Shown here: one piece after another, positions 36,654-43,994 of the stretch | Numbering within the stretch: the first letter of the stretch is position 1 | Layout: each line of letters starts with the position of its first letter | IMG/VR virus record: IMGVR_UViG_3300023202_000205 | Span: 62,001 to 126,000 of that record | DNA: 64,000 bases | Source of the DNA: a virus | Reading direction: 5' to 3' (one strand) | Made by a program: the position numbers and the translations under genes | Notes under the pieces: model-generated | The model's database searches: none | Seen by the model: only the letters and a program-made list of their open reading frames with translations | Told to the model about the DNA's origin: nothing

Positions 36654-36872
36654 CTACCTGATAAGCGTATATCCCTTACTCGGCTCGAAAATAACGATCT
36701 CACCTGTCTGATAAGACACCCCCTCGAACTCGCCTACCTTTGTAAACAAATCCTCTCTCTGGTTGTGGGGATCTATGGCTTCAGTCACCGGGTTTACCAG
36801 AAAGTCACGGCCAAAAGGGATATCAGCCCATTCGACGTTCTCCGCCTCAATGGTAGAGGAGGTACGGTCCAT
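36654..36872 (-). CDS. Small hypothetical protein
   Basis: 72 residues, excellent ribosome site AAGGAG 9 nt before ATG. Acidic, with DIPFGRDFLVNPVTEAID and a beta-like C-terminus (EGVSYQTGEIVIFEPSKGYTLI). Divergent to the plus-strand gene at 36972. Function unknown. Confidence 0.65.
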   Translation of the reverse strand: MDRTSSTIEAENVEWADIPFGRDFLVNPVTEAIDPHNQREDLFTKVGEFEGVSYQTGEIVIFEPSKGYTLIR

Positions 36873-36971
36873 GTTGCTTGCTCCTTGGAGTAGTGAGTAG
36901 ACTCTCTACCATAAGCAGGGCACTTGCAAGTCAAGCTACCACAGGGTAGTCTTCGTTCCGAGGAGAGGGAT
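36873..36971. promoter_or_regulatory. Divergent intergenic promoter region
   Basis: 99 nt between divergent start codons. The minus strand has TTGACT, a good -35-like hexamer, about 15-16 nt above TATGGT/ATGGTA, a weak -10. The plus side has TTGCAA followed 17 nt later by TAGTCT. The octamer CTTGCAAG is a palindrome in the middle. Divergence makes promoters here likely; the exact elements are tentative. Confidence 0.4.
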
Positions 36972-37166
36972 ATGGCAAAAGGGGCTGAACACGTTGACGG
37001 CGATACCGACGACGCGTCTGACAGGATCTATGACGCTGTCTGGTCTTGTCGAAAAGACGGCATCTCTGAGGCAAAGATACTCATGGCGCTTACGGGAGAG
37101 ATAAGTGGCGTATTCAAACGCATACAGGAACAGGGCGGACTAGAGGCGGCCCAAGACACGCCATAA
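36972..37166 (+). CDS. Small plus-strand hypothetical protein
   Basis: 64 residues from ATG 36972, preceded by GGAGAGGG. Acidic N-terminus (EHVDGDTDDASDRIYDAVWS), then a helix (ISEAKILMALTGEISGVFKRI). Its 3' end converges on and overlaps the lipase gene by 27 nt. One of only two convincing rightward proteins. No function recognised; size and charge would suit a regulator or an inhibitor. Confidence 0.65.
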   Translation: MAKGAEHVDGDTDDASDRIYDAVWSCRKDGISEAKILMALTGEISGVFKRIQEQGGLEAAQDTP

Positions 37167-37775
37167 AGCATCCTGATAAGCGGGCATTACGTGAAACCGT
37201 GTTACCCTCGCCCGCAGAGACCAGTTGAGTGAAAAGAACGTAGAGAGTAGGCACATAAACCAACTCGGTCCCAGCTTTAAGCGGAAAGTCTCCCTATGAT
37301 AGAAACCAGGAGGTAGATGTGGCACAGGATCACCTCGATGAACAACCCGGCAGTGATAGTCGAGTAAACCACCCTCCTGCTTACTGTCATAGATCGCAAA
37401 AGACCCAAAGGTGACACAGGGTATTTCATACTTGGCTGAGAGCACCTGTGCTGTGGCACCCCCAAGGCTGTGGCCTACCAGCAACCTGACATTGCGGAAA
37501 TCAACCCCTTGCTCGATTAACTCAGCATGTTTACGGGCACCGCGATGTAAGGCCTTCTCACTACCAATGCCTACATCCAAGCTCTGAGCTACATCATCGA
37601 GGTCATCCGTCCCTAGAATGTACAGTGTGTCCCCTCGCTGCGCGTATCGGGCGTTCCCCGCCTTTATGACCTTACTCGAACCATCGTAAAGGTCCGTCAA
37701 CCCCTCCGCGTAACGCAAAAGATTATGGAACTGAGAGCACTGCTCAAACTCTATGATTTTCAATCGATTAGGCAT
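37140..37775 (-). CDS. Lipase class 3-type alpha/beta hydrolase
   Basis: 211 residues. The nucleophile elbow LLVGHSLGGATAQVL (GHSLGG at 101-106, Ser103) and the class-3 feature RVVHRGDPVPHLPP (Asp149) are clear, and His195 in RFHVMPAY completes a Ser-Asp-His triad at the usual spacing. Lipase_3 enzymes hydrolyse acyl esters of glycerolipids. There is no signal peptide; a hydrophobic stretch at 171-184 (SWFMCLLSTFFSL) could touch membrane. A use in host-membrane attack, release or entry is inference. Confidence 0.85.
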   Translation of the reverse strand: MPNRLKIIEFEQCSQFHNLLRYAEGLTDLYDGSSKVIKAGNARYAQRGDTLYILGTDDLDDVAQSLDVGIGSEKALHRGARKHAELIEQGVDFRNVRLLVGHSLGGATAQVLSAKYEIPCVTFGSFAIYDSKQEGGLLDYHCRVVHRGDPVPHLPPGFYHRETFRLKLGPSWFMCLLSTFFSLNWSLRARVTRFHVMPAYQDALWRVLGRL

Positions 37776-37790
37776 AAAAAGCCAGGTCGG

Positions 37791-38363
37791 TCAAGTCACC
37801 GTCACACTACCACAGATAGCGTCTGCTGGGGGTGTCCACGACTGCGCCCCCGTAGAATCACCACAGTCACATACCCACTCCAGGCAGAACTTGATCTTCA
37901 CCACGTTATCATCCTCACAACCTGACGCGCTTGACACATGGATCATCCAGGCGTCTATATCCGTAAACGAGCCATCTAGCCCACCCCCATCACCTAAGCA
38001 AAGATTACGCTTAACAGATCCAGAGGTAAAGCCATCTGTAGAGTTGATCGACACAGTATCCCACGAACGCCATCCATTATAGACAGGTACACCAAAAAGA
38101 GATGAAGGAGTTTGGATAGCAAAACCCAGCCAAAAACGCACTGTTACAGCACAACATGCGTGTACACAATACCGTATTCGTACCCATGAGGCATGTTTGA
38201 TAATAGGACTTATGCTCTGCGAAAGACACGAATTGACCGTACCCCCACGGCAGGTAGAAGGCCCCCCTGTTATTTGGCAGGCTGGTTCGCGAGCCAAAGA
38301 CGGGTCTGTCTGATCCGCGTTTGTCGTGTCGAGTGTCGTAACTGCCGTACAGAGTTGTACCAT
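37791..38363 (-). CDS. Cysteine-rich hypothetical protein A
   Basis: 190 residues from ATG 38363, which overlaps the previous stop as TAATG. At least 12 cysteines, including HACCAV and CEDDNVVKIKFCLEWVCDC. Its C-terminal pattern KIKFC...SW aligns with the next gene upstream, so the two are tandem paralogues. Ser/Thr/Gly-rich beta composition suggests a secreted or virion-surface protein. Confidence 0.6.
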   Translation of the reverse strand: MVQLCTAVTTLDTTNADQTDPSLAREPACQITGGPSTCRGGTVNSCLSQSISPIIKHASWVRIRYCVHACCAVTVRFWLGFAIQTPSSLFGVPVYNGWRSWDTVSINSTDGFTSGSVKRNLCLGDGGGLDGSFTDIDAWMIHVSSASGCEDDNVVKIKFCLEWVCDCGDSTGAQSWTPPADAICGSVTVT

Positions 38364-38896
38364 TAGGGCACCACCGTCGTCCAACTAGCTGGGGCGGATG
38401 TGTCCTCAGTAGCGTCCACACAGAACTTGATTTTGGTTTCTTGATCGGTTCCGCAAGAAGGGTTCGCTGGGGATATCCCAAGTACTCGTAGTCGAATATT
38501 AAGAATCTCCTCACCCCACGTCTCAAACCCAGTGCCACTGGAAACCCGGAAGGCTGTGCCACACCCTGACCGAAAAACAAACGTAGGGCTATTAGAGCCT
38601 ATATTGAAGGAGGCTGTTAAGCATGGGTCGTCAGGAGGACTCGTGCAACTAACCCCAGCTAATGCCTTCTCAAAACGGTCCGTGTAAATGCACACTCGAT
38701 AAGTAACAAAACAACATGCTAACCCGGCCCATCGCACTCGAAAACCACTTATCATTGAGGACCCAAATGGTCTCGGAACGGCTATCGGCACCTCTGTAAA
38801 AGGGGTCTTATCAAATACGCATGCTGCGCTATTATTCGGCACCGTCAGAGTAGGCATGTTTGGTGCGGTACTCGTGTATGTGTGCTCAAAAGGCAT
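38363..38896 (-). CDS. Cysteine-rich hypothetical protein B
   Basis: 177 residues from ATG 38896, 2 nt after the previous stop. Contains TKIKFCVDATEDTSAPASWT, matching protein A, plus a FRVRWAGLACCFVTYRVCIY segment. Nine or more cysteines. Probably a structural paralogue of protein A; role unknown. Confidence 0.6.
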   Translation of the reverse strand: MPFEHTYTSTAPNMPTLTVPNNSAACVFDKTPFTEVPIAVPRPFGSSMISGFRVRWAGLACCFVTYRVCIYTDRFEKALAGVSCTSPPDDPCLTASFNIGSNSPTFVFRSGCGTAFRVSSGTGFETWGEEILNIRLRVLGISPANPSCGTDQETKIKFCVDATEDTSAPASWTTVVP

Positions 38897-38898
38897 GG

Positions 38899-39108
38899 CT
38901 AGCCACAACTCTCGTCAGAACACGCCCACGTCGAGTATTCCGACTCTGTGGAGGCTGGAATACAGCCCCCGTTACCTTCCGCAACAGATATACAGGAGTC
39001 GAGTTCTGTGCAGACATCGTAATCATCCTTGCCTTCGACAAAGTTCGTAACCGTCTCACAAGGGGAGGAGTTGCAACAGTCAGGTGCTGGTCGAACGATC
39101 AGTGCCAT
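38899..39108 (-). CDS. Small cysteine-rich protein
   Basis: 69 residues, good ribosome site AGGAG. Ten cysteines, e.g. DCCNSSPCETV and ELDSCISVAEGNGGC. It overlaps the zinc-ribbon protein upstream and runs into protein B, so the three are one unit. Likely disulphide-bonded or metal-binding. Confidence 0.6.
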   Translation of the reverse strand: MALIVRPAPDCCNSSPCETVTNFVEGKDDYDVCTELDSCISVAEGNGGCIPASTESEYSTWACSDESCG

Positions 39109-39688
39109 CTTCGTGCTCCTTGTAAGGCCCCCATTTCTGAAGAGGGCAGCTCGCCTCTGCTAATGTGTTCTTAGCCTTGGAATAGCATCCACACTCTCGG
39201 CAGCGCCCTTTTTCTTCGTCCCAGGAGTCACAGGCATAGCACAGCTCCCACCGCTCACGTACAACCTCCTCTGGGGCTAATACCCTACCGGTCTTCGCCG
39301 CTTGCATCGTAGCCCGTGCGGCAGTACCGACAAGGGACGCTGCTTGTGTCAGTAATGGCGGGTACGCTTTCTTGGGTAGGGAACTTTTGCGCAGCTGCGT
39401 TACCATAATTGGGGTATCTTCGATCCCCATGATTTCAGCCTGGTAGTAGTCCCCCTTGAGCACCAGCGTCACCTCCGGCTCTACAGCGCCTGCTGCTTCA
39501 CGAAGCACCTGGGAAAAGGGCCTCCCGTCCTGCGAGTGTACCGGGTTGGTGCGCAGAACCTCGGCAAGGATGTCCTCACTCTCTGAGGCATCCTCATACT
39601 CGTAAATCTTGACCAGCTCATCGAATAGCTCGAAAGCCATCCACTGGAACGACTGCTCGATAGCTGTAGTCTCACCCATGCCAGACAT
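39080..39688 (-). CDS. Zinc-ribbon protein of the phage tail/adaptor type
   Basis: 202 residues from ATG 39688. The ATG at 39748 is rejected because it lies in the T-tract of the terminator at 39765. The C-terminal motif CYACDSWDEEKGRCRECGCY, KAKNTLAEASCPLQKW has six cysteines spaced as in a phage zinc-binding family. The N-terminal 130 residues are mixed acidic alpha/beta. Function unknown. Confidence 0.7.
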   Translation of the reverse strand: MSGMGETTAIEQSFQWMAFELFDELVKIYEYEDASESEDILAEVLRTNPVHSQDGRPFSQVLREAAGAVEPEVTLVLKGDYYQAEIMGIEDTPIMVTQLRKSSLPKKAYPPLLTQAASLVGTAARATMQAAKTGRVLAPEEVVRERWELCYACDSWDEEKGRCRECGCYSKAKNTLAEASCPLQKWGPYKEHEDGTDRSTST

Positions 39689-39764
39689 TACCGGCTCTTT
39701 TCCACCCCCGCAAGTAGCAACCCCTTGTAAAACGCTTGAAGCAGTCATAGCTAAGAAAAAGAAG

Positions 39765-39792
39765 ACGCCCCCGGCCAGCTGGCCGGGGGCGT
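39765..39792 (-). terminator. Rho-independent terminator
   Basis: Perfect 28-bp palindrome, ACGCCCCCGGCCAG and its complement. On the minus strand it is followed by CTTCTTTTTCTT. It ends the 68-residue gene's operon. Confidence 0.9.
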
Positions 39793-39814
39793 TAAGACTC
39801 TGAGCAATCTCAGG

Positions 39815-40021
39815 TCACTCTGGTAAGGCATCGCCCTCCTCGGCCTGAATGAAGTAGTCGCACTGGTCCATGCCCTCTCTCAGGAAAGTGGACGTGGCTA
39901 CCACCCGCAGAGGGTCGTGAGAAATCGCCCGTTGAAGAAAACGAAGGCACTGAGCGCTCTGAGGACAGTGGTTGTCGTGGCACCGACAGCGATCGGTGGG
40001 AAGTATGTACTTACTCGTCAC
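39815..40021 (-). CDS. Small cysteine-rich probable zinc protein
   Basis: 68 residues. CRCHDNHCPQSAQCLRFLQR and DQCDYF give five cysteines and a histidine in a typical small-phage zinc arrangement. The start overlaps the previous gene by 11 nt. Confidence 0.65.
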   Translation of the reverse strand: MTSKYILPTDRCRCHDNHCPQSAQCLRFLQRAISHDPLRVVATSTFLREGMDQCDYFIQAEEGDALPE

Positions 40022-40694
40022 ACTTAAACTCCTGCGGGCGCCTTACCTGCTCGCGTGGCCTGTTTATAAGACCACTTATGGGGCGCAAATTCTTTGCCCG
40101 TACACGCCTAATACTCGTGAGCTTACTCTCTAACAAGCATATCTCGTCAAAGATATAAGCCATCGCCACCTTTTTAGCAGCTTTCAAAGTACGGAAAAAG
40201 ATGATGTCATTGACGTCACAGCCAACATGGTCGGATAGCCAATTCTCAACCCTCACATCAAATATACCCGAACTCAGCGTACTCCCCGTGTATATGGGTA
40301 GCTTACGACTACTACACGCGTTAATAAACGACTGAAAGTCAGTGTCGATACCGTACCCATCCTGGAAATCAGAGGGCAGAGCCTTCAACGATATTTCCGA
40401 AACAACCCAGTGAAGTTCTTGCTGCAAATAAATCGTCTCAGGTGCTTCGAGAGTTCGTATAGCTGGGACTCCCTCATCGAGCGATTCAAACTCTGACGCA
40501 ACTAATATAAAGGACACTTTCCCCGCAGGGATGCTATGCTTGATTCGCTTCGCTTGCAGTTTAGCCAACGCATCCCTGGAAGCCTGCTCGTGCTCTTGCT
40601 TCTTGAGCTCCTCCTCTCTTTTTTCCTTTTTCTGCCTACGCTTTAACTCCTGCTCCAGGTATGAGGTTTCATACTCCTTAATACTCTTAGCCAT
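40011..40694 (-). CDS. Hypothetical protein with charged coiled-coil N-terminus
   Basis: 227 residues from ATG 40694, chosen for GGAGA 6 nt upstream; ATG 40715 has none. Residues 1-45 are a Lys/Glu/Gln helix (YLEQELKRRQKKEKREEELK), followed by an alpha/beta domain with SFILVASEFESLDEG and a C-terminal Arg-rich segment. Not recognised. Confidence 0.6.
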   Translation of the reverse strand: MAKSIKEYETSYLEQELKRRQKKEKREEELKKQEHEQASRDALAKLQAKRIKHSIPAGKVSFILVASEFESLDEGVPAIRTLEAPETIYLQQELHWVVSEISLKALPSDFQDGYGIDTDFQSFINACSSRKLPIYTGSTLSSGIFDVRVENWLSDHVGCDVNDIIFFRTLKAAKKVAMAYIFDEICLLESKLTSIRRVRAKNLRPISGLINRPREQVRRPQEFKCDE

Positions 40695-40729
40695 AGGGTG
40701 TCTCCAATTCGCCATGAACTCGTTCTTCG

Positions 40730-40930
40730 TTATCCGTGATCCAAATTCTTGTCTTTTGTGTCACGCCACCGAGCCTCTACCGCCCTAGTAAAACAGCCTT
40801 CATGTGCCTGGGCTGGAAGCTTGGTGGCTAAGCGGACTCGCCACAAAGTAGGTTGGATCTCCTCGCCACAGATAAAACATGTGGCCCTTAATGGAGAACA
40901 CTCCATTTTGATAGGTACCTCGATCCCCAT
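40730..40930 (-). CDS. Small zinc-finger-like protein
   Basis: 66 residues, GGGGG ribosome site. CFICGEEI ... HEGCF is a CxxC...HxxC motif that probably binds one zinc. Lies 30 nt below the palindrome at 40961-40976. Confidence 0.65.
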   Translation of the reverse strand: MGIEVPIKMECSPLRATCFICGEEIQPTLWRVRLATKLPAQAHEGCFTRAVEARWRDTKDKNLDHG

Positions 40931-40960
40931 GGTAAACCCCCTTTTTACAGGCTAGGAAAA

Positions 40961-40976
40961 GTGTTCGCGTGAACAC
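40961..40976. promoter_or_regulatory. 16-bp palindromic operator-like site, copy 5
   Basis: GTGTTCGCGTGAACAC, 30 nt upstream of ATG 40930 and 8 nt past the stop of the 214-residue gene. The minus strand continues CTTTTCC. Confidence 0.8.
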
Positions 40977-40984
40977 TCACTCAA

Positions 40985-41629
40985 CTACTCCGCGTGTACA
41001 TACCCAGACCACGTCTCCGGCCACGCCGTGCCCAACTCAGCAACCCTGTCATAGTGGTGGCGTAAACTCAGAGCCACACAGCTACTTGCGAATACGTAAC
41101 TACCAATACCCCAACGCCTATCTTCAAGATAAACGTGATTTGATTCTATTCTGGCGATTGTCTGCGTACATTTCAGCGCGGCATCCATTGGTGGCGCCCA
41201 ATTGCTCCTACTGATTCCCGGCACTCTCCATTTGCGAGGATCGATAGCCATAACACTCTCATAAGAAAGAAAGTCTAAACCGCTATCGCCACTTGCGATT
41301 ACAGAATTATATCCAATAGGGACGTGACCCCATATAAACACCTTATCGCCCACCTTAAAGTAACCCGGTATTTCCCGCCGAGGGTCGAGCACCCTGCCGA
41401 AAAAAGCTGCATGTCCTTCCACATTGAAATAGACATTGGGGAAATGGGAACTCTTTACCGTTACAGGAGCAGGAGACTGCTCGGTCTCTCCTCGTGAGAA
41501 TCGAGCCCAGTCCCGAATGAACTTCGTTGAATCCTGAGTGTGCTGCTCCTCCATGCGTGAGCTATCACGAAAGCTTGAGATATAGTGAAAATCGGAGAAC
41601 TCCAAATGGGATGAAGCCGTATCTACCAT
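40985..41629 (-). CDS. Hypothetical protein, intact member of a tandem pair
   Basis: 214 residues, ribosome site AAGGAAGG. Shared with the next locus: FIRDWARFSRG, FGRVLDPRREIPGYFKVGD, KVFIWGH, SNWAPPMD, SYVFASSCVALSLRHHYDRV. The conserved GRxLDPRRxIxGY and VF(I/V)WGH blocks may form a beta-barrel-like binding domain. Function unknown. It keeps one continuous frame, unlike its partner. Confidence 0.65.
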   Translation of the reverse strand: MVDTASSHLEFSDFHYISSFRDSSRMEEQHTQDSTKFIRDWARFSRGETEQSPAPVTVKSSHFPNVYFNVEGHAAFFGRVLDPRREIPGYFKVGDKVFIWGHVPIGYNSVIASGDSGLDFLSYESVMAIDPRKWRVPGISRSNWAPPMDAALKCTQTIARIESNHVYLEDRRWGIGSYVFASSCVALSLRHHYDRVAELGTAWPETWSGYVHAE

Positions 41630-41685
41630 TTTCCTTCCTTTCTACCGCCAGGTTCTGAGTCCTGCGCAGCCTGATGAATATGTTC

Positions 41686-42254
41686 TCAACCCCCTTTTAC
41701 CACCTCTTTGGGGTCCAGCGTGATCGGCCATTTATCGCCCAACTCTTCGACTCGTTTCAAATGAACATTGAGAGGTAGCGCTAAACAAGTCCCCACGAAG
41801 GACCACGACTCATAGTGGTTAAGTATGGCATAACCAGCCGCGTTTAACCCATCTGCTGACCCAATAACACAAAACATACCACAACACAGTCATTCATTTG
41901 TGGGTCCCAATTGTACCGTATGCACCGGCCCAGCCAGGTAGTAGGGGTAAAACTCCAGATATCACGTAACAAACAACTTTTTCCAGCAAGTACAGGTGAA
42001 GGAGGTGCAAAACTGTGGCCCCATACGAAGACCTCGTCGCCCGGTCTAAGATAACCTTTAATCAGCCTACGTGGGTCCAGCGGCCTACCAAAGACCTTTA
42101 CCCCAGCACCCGTAGTGTAAGTGACGTTTTCTCGGCCCAGCCCAGACGGTGGCGCCTCCTCCATTCCTCTCGAATAACGAGCCCACTTGTGAATGAACTC
42201 GATAGGTTTGGCCAGCTCTTCAAACTGCTTGACACTACTCACTACCACACCCAT
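41686..42254 (-). pseudogene. Frameshifted paralogue of the 214-residue gene
   Basis: Two overlapping frames together reproduce the neighbour: 42254-41844 gives FIHKWARYSRG, FGRPLDPRRLIKGYLRPGD, EVFVWGH and NWDPQMND, then stops. 41877-41686 in the -1 frame continues with SWSFVGTCLALPLNVHLKRVEELGDKWP. Joined near 41878, the segment between NW-PxM and the C-terminal block has exactly the same length as in the intact copy (42 residues). The join sits in GTATGTTTTGTG, a T4 run. Either a decaying gene, a sequencing slip or a real -1 frameshift. Confidence 0.7.
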
Positions 42255-42450
42255 GTACTCTTTCGGCCATAGAACCCATGACCAGGCTGAAATGGTGGCA
42301 GCACAGATAAGCTGTCAGATTGTGTATTCCAGTAGGTGCTGTCTGTTCCTCTCCTACTTTGTGCATCGCCGGTGCACCACAGCGCGGCTCTCCTTCGTCA
42401 GAGCGAAAATTGCACAATTCGCCCCGGCAGGTTGGATGTTGTTCATGCAT
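42235..42450 (-). CDS. Cys/His-rich small protein
   Basis: 71 residues from ATG 42450 with GGGGGAA upstream. HPTCRGELC, EPRCGAPAMHKV and YLCCHH give six or more potential zinc ligands. First gene after the non-coding repeat zone. Confidence 0.6.
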   Translation of the reverse strand: MHEQHPTCRGELCNFRSDEGEPRCGAPAMHKVGEEQTAPTGIHNLTAYLCCHHFSLVMGSMAERVHGCGSE

Positions 42451-42660
42451 CGCGTTCCCCCTTGTTGTGTAGTAAAAATGACGGGCTGCCACACTTTATA
42501 CTGCGGCCCGCCGCGCAGCTCACTTAACACTGTTAGCAGGAGTGCATCCCGGCTCGCGCCGGTGTCATTGAACCAACAGTGCCCGCTCTACCATCACAAG
42601 TGTGGCTGGTGGATAGAGCGATTCAGCTCAAATTATATCCCTTTTATCGTAGATGCGCCA

Positions 42661-42981
42661 GTCACAGATACCAAACCTCTAAGCGGGCATAGCGAGGAGT
42701 ACCAGGGCCAGACGATCCACCTCGGCACCATAGTCAGTCACAGATACCAAGCCTCTGAGCGGGCATAGCGAGTGAGCGCGGGGTAGCTAACAGTCATTTA
42801 GGGGGCGTCACAGATACCAAGCCTCTGAGCGGGCATAGCGAGCACCCAACGGATCCCTCGTTCTCAGGCACAGTCACAGATACCAAGCCTCTGAGCGGGC
42901 ATAGCGAGCTCAGCACAGCGCTGGTCGGTGGGCGCCCGCTGGTCAGTCACAGATACCAAGCCTCTGAGCGGGCATAGCGAG
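42661..42981. repeat. CRISPR-like array: five 36-nt direct repeats with unique spacers
   Basis: Repeat copies at 42661-42696, 42737-42772, 42807-42842, 42873-42908 and 42946-42981. Plus-strand ends of the repeat: GTCACAGATACCAAGC ... GAGCGGGCATAGCGAG. Four copies are identical; the copy at 42661 has two substitutions and is the one furthest from the conserved hairpin, as expected of a leader-distal CRISPR repeat. Spacers are 40, 34, 30 and 37 nt and unrelated. Against CRISPR: no cas gene in the window, uneven spacers, and single copies elsewhere. On the minus strand the order is hairpin, repeat, spacer, repeat. Confidence 0.6.
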
Positions 42982-43046
42982 AGGGCCTTTATAACTAGGT
43001 TCATGGAACCGTGTTATATCGATATCCGCGAGAGCCCTCATCTCAG
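42982..43046 (-). ncRNA. Conserved hairpin adjoining the array (copy 1)
   Basis: About 65 nt that recur next to the single repeat at 43721. On the minus strand three helices can form: GGGCUCU with a partly matching AAGGCCC, UAUAAC with GUUAUA, and GGUUC with GAACC around CAU. It could be an array leader or a structured RNA. Confidence 0.45.
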
Positions 43047-43173
43047 CTGATCCTAGCACCCTTTAGATCACTGCAATATCTCCACCTAAACCACTATCAG
43101 CAAAGAACATCGAGCGCCTCCCAGGTTTTCCCGACCAGAAAGGCGCTCGAAACTTGCTGACAACCCTCACTCA

Positions 43174-43189
43174 GTGTTCACGCGAACAC
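43174..43189. promoter_or_regulatory. 16-bp palindromic operator-like site, copy 6
   Basis: GTGTTCACGCGAACAC. No leftward gene starts near it, but on the plus strand a GAGGAGG ribosome site and ATG 43208 follow 18 nt later, the same spacing as copies 7 and 9 on their strand. Confidence 0.8.
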
Positions 43190-43207
43190 TTTCTGTTCGA
43201 GGAGGCT

Positions 43208-43267
43208 ATGGACGATGGTGTGCGTGATGGCAGCGATCCGAGGATGGTTCGGGTTCTGCTAGAATAG
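43208..43267 (+). CDS. Possible 19-residue plus-strand leader peptide
   Basis: ATG with a perfect GGAGG 3 nt upstream (GAGGAGGCT before ATG), 19 codons, ending inside the tail of the convergent HTH gene. Supported only by the ribosome site and the palindrome spacing. Confidence 0.25.
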   Translation: MDDGVRDGSDPRMVRVLLE

Positions 43268-43651
43268 TACAGATAATTTACCTATGAGGCGTCCGATCTC
43301 CTCCGCTGGCACACGCCAGAGGTGAGGTCCAAGCTTACGAGCTTCGATACGGCCGTCTCGAGCCATGCGACGAACAGTCTCCTCACAAAGGCCTAGAATC
43401 GTCGCCGTTTCTCTGATGGTATAGGCTGAGTCTGAAACGATACAGACATCCAGCTTCTGATGGGAAGGGAGCCACCGCCGATCACCAATGCGGACGATCA
43501 ACCCAAGCTTCTCCGGATTACCCCAGGCGGGTTCTGTGCCGCGCTCCCAGAGCGAATCCGTCATCGATTTGGCTGGATTTTGATAGACCGCCCTGACGAA
43601 CTCGGCTTCCAAGTCGCTCAGTAGGTCGTTTAGCAGAACTGCTCTGCTCAT
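43259..43651 (-). CDS. HTH protein, excisionase/MerR-like
   Basis: 130 residues. The C-terminal domain AYTIRETATILGLCEETVRR, MARDGRIEARKLGPHLWRVP (residues 77-115) is a helix-turn-helix with a wing, the HTH_17 or excisionase type, and binds DNA. The N-terminal 70 residues are helical and unassigned. Lies between the repeat array and the single repeat with hairpin, so it could act on those elements or on the nearby palindrome. No recombinase is visible nearby, so a transcriptional role is as likely as excision. Confidence 0.8.
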   Translation of the reverse strand: MSRAVLLNDLLSDLEAEFVRAVYQNPAKSMTDSLWERGTEPAWGNPEKLGLIVRIGDRRWLPSHQKLDVCIVSDSAYTIRETATILGLCEETVRRMARDGRIEARKLGPHLWRVPAEEIGRLIGKLSVLF

Positions 43652-43720
43652 AATGCACTCCTTTATTGGTTTGAGTTAATGGTTTACGTATGTCAGATAC
43701 GTCAGTGTCAGTCAGTGTCA

Positions 43721-43756
43721 ATCACAGATACCAAGCCTCTGAGCGGGCATAGCGAG
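43721..43756. repeat. Single copy of the 36-nt repeat beside a hairpin
   Basis: Identical to the array repeat except for the first base (A for G). Preceded by short iterations of GTCAGTGTCA at 43701-43720 and followed directly by hairpin copy 2. Confidence 0.75.
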
Positions 43757-43820
43757 AGGGCTCTTATAACTCGGCTCAGGGAACCGTGTTATATCGCTAT
43801 CCGCGAGAGCCCCCATTTCA
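43757..43820 (-). ncRNA. Conserved hairpin (copy 2)
   Basis: Paired with the repeat it forms a 100-nt composite about 85-90% identical to the one ending the array. On the minus strand GGGCUCU/AGAGCCC, UAUAAC/GUUAUA and GGUUC/GAGCC pair fully. The A-to-G difference in the third helix turns a U-A pair into U-G, which keeps pairing only on the minus strand. Confidence 0.45.
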
Positions 43821-43994
43821 GTCGACCCTAGCTTTATCCCCCTCGCCATGGGTTTCCCGCTCTCCTGCCAGATACAGCAGGTCTCGAACGGTGATGTGAA
43901 CAAACTCGCCGGGCCTGCCTTGTTCACGAGCCCAGTCGATAATCGACTGGATATGGTCAGGCCATTCCTGCTCTCCTTCAGTCTCCTCCGTCAT
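43818..43994 (-). CDS. Small acidic hypothetical protein
   Basis: 58 residues from ATG 43994 with GAGCGAG upstream; overlaps the previous gene by 17 nt. Acidic N-terminus, then a helix pair (HIQSIIDWAREQGRPGEFVH, VRDLLYLAGERE). Not recognised. Confidence 0.5.
   Translation of the reverse strand: MTEETEGEQEWPDHIQSIIDWAREQGRPGEFVHITVRDLLYLAGERETHGEGDKARVD

Larger units (their letters stand above)
42451..43258. other. Non-coding zone holding the repeat array
   Basis: About 800 bases without a substantial gene. 42493-42660: nothing assignable. 42661-42981: five direct repeats. 42982-43046: conserved hairpin. 43047-43173: no feature seen. 43174-43189: palindrome. 43208-43267: a possible 19-codon plus-strand frame. 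Confidence 0.7.

Noticed and set aside
40961-40976. Palindromes as ordinary terminators
   Set aside because: A T-run follows on the minus strand in some copies (40961, 19294) but on the opposite side in others (12757), and most copies sit just above start codons.
42737-42772. Repeat as a coding unit (MPAQRLGICD on the minus strand)
   Set aside because: The frame is not continued consistently after the repeat in different copies, and the spacers contain stops.
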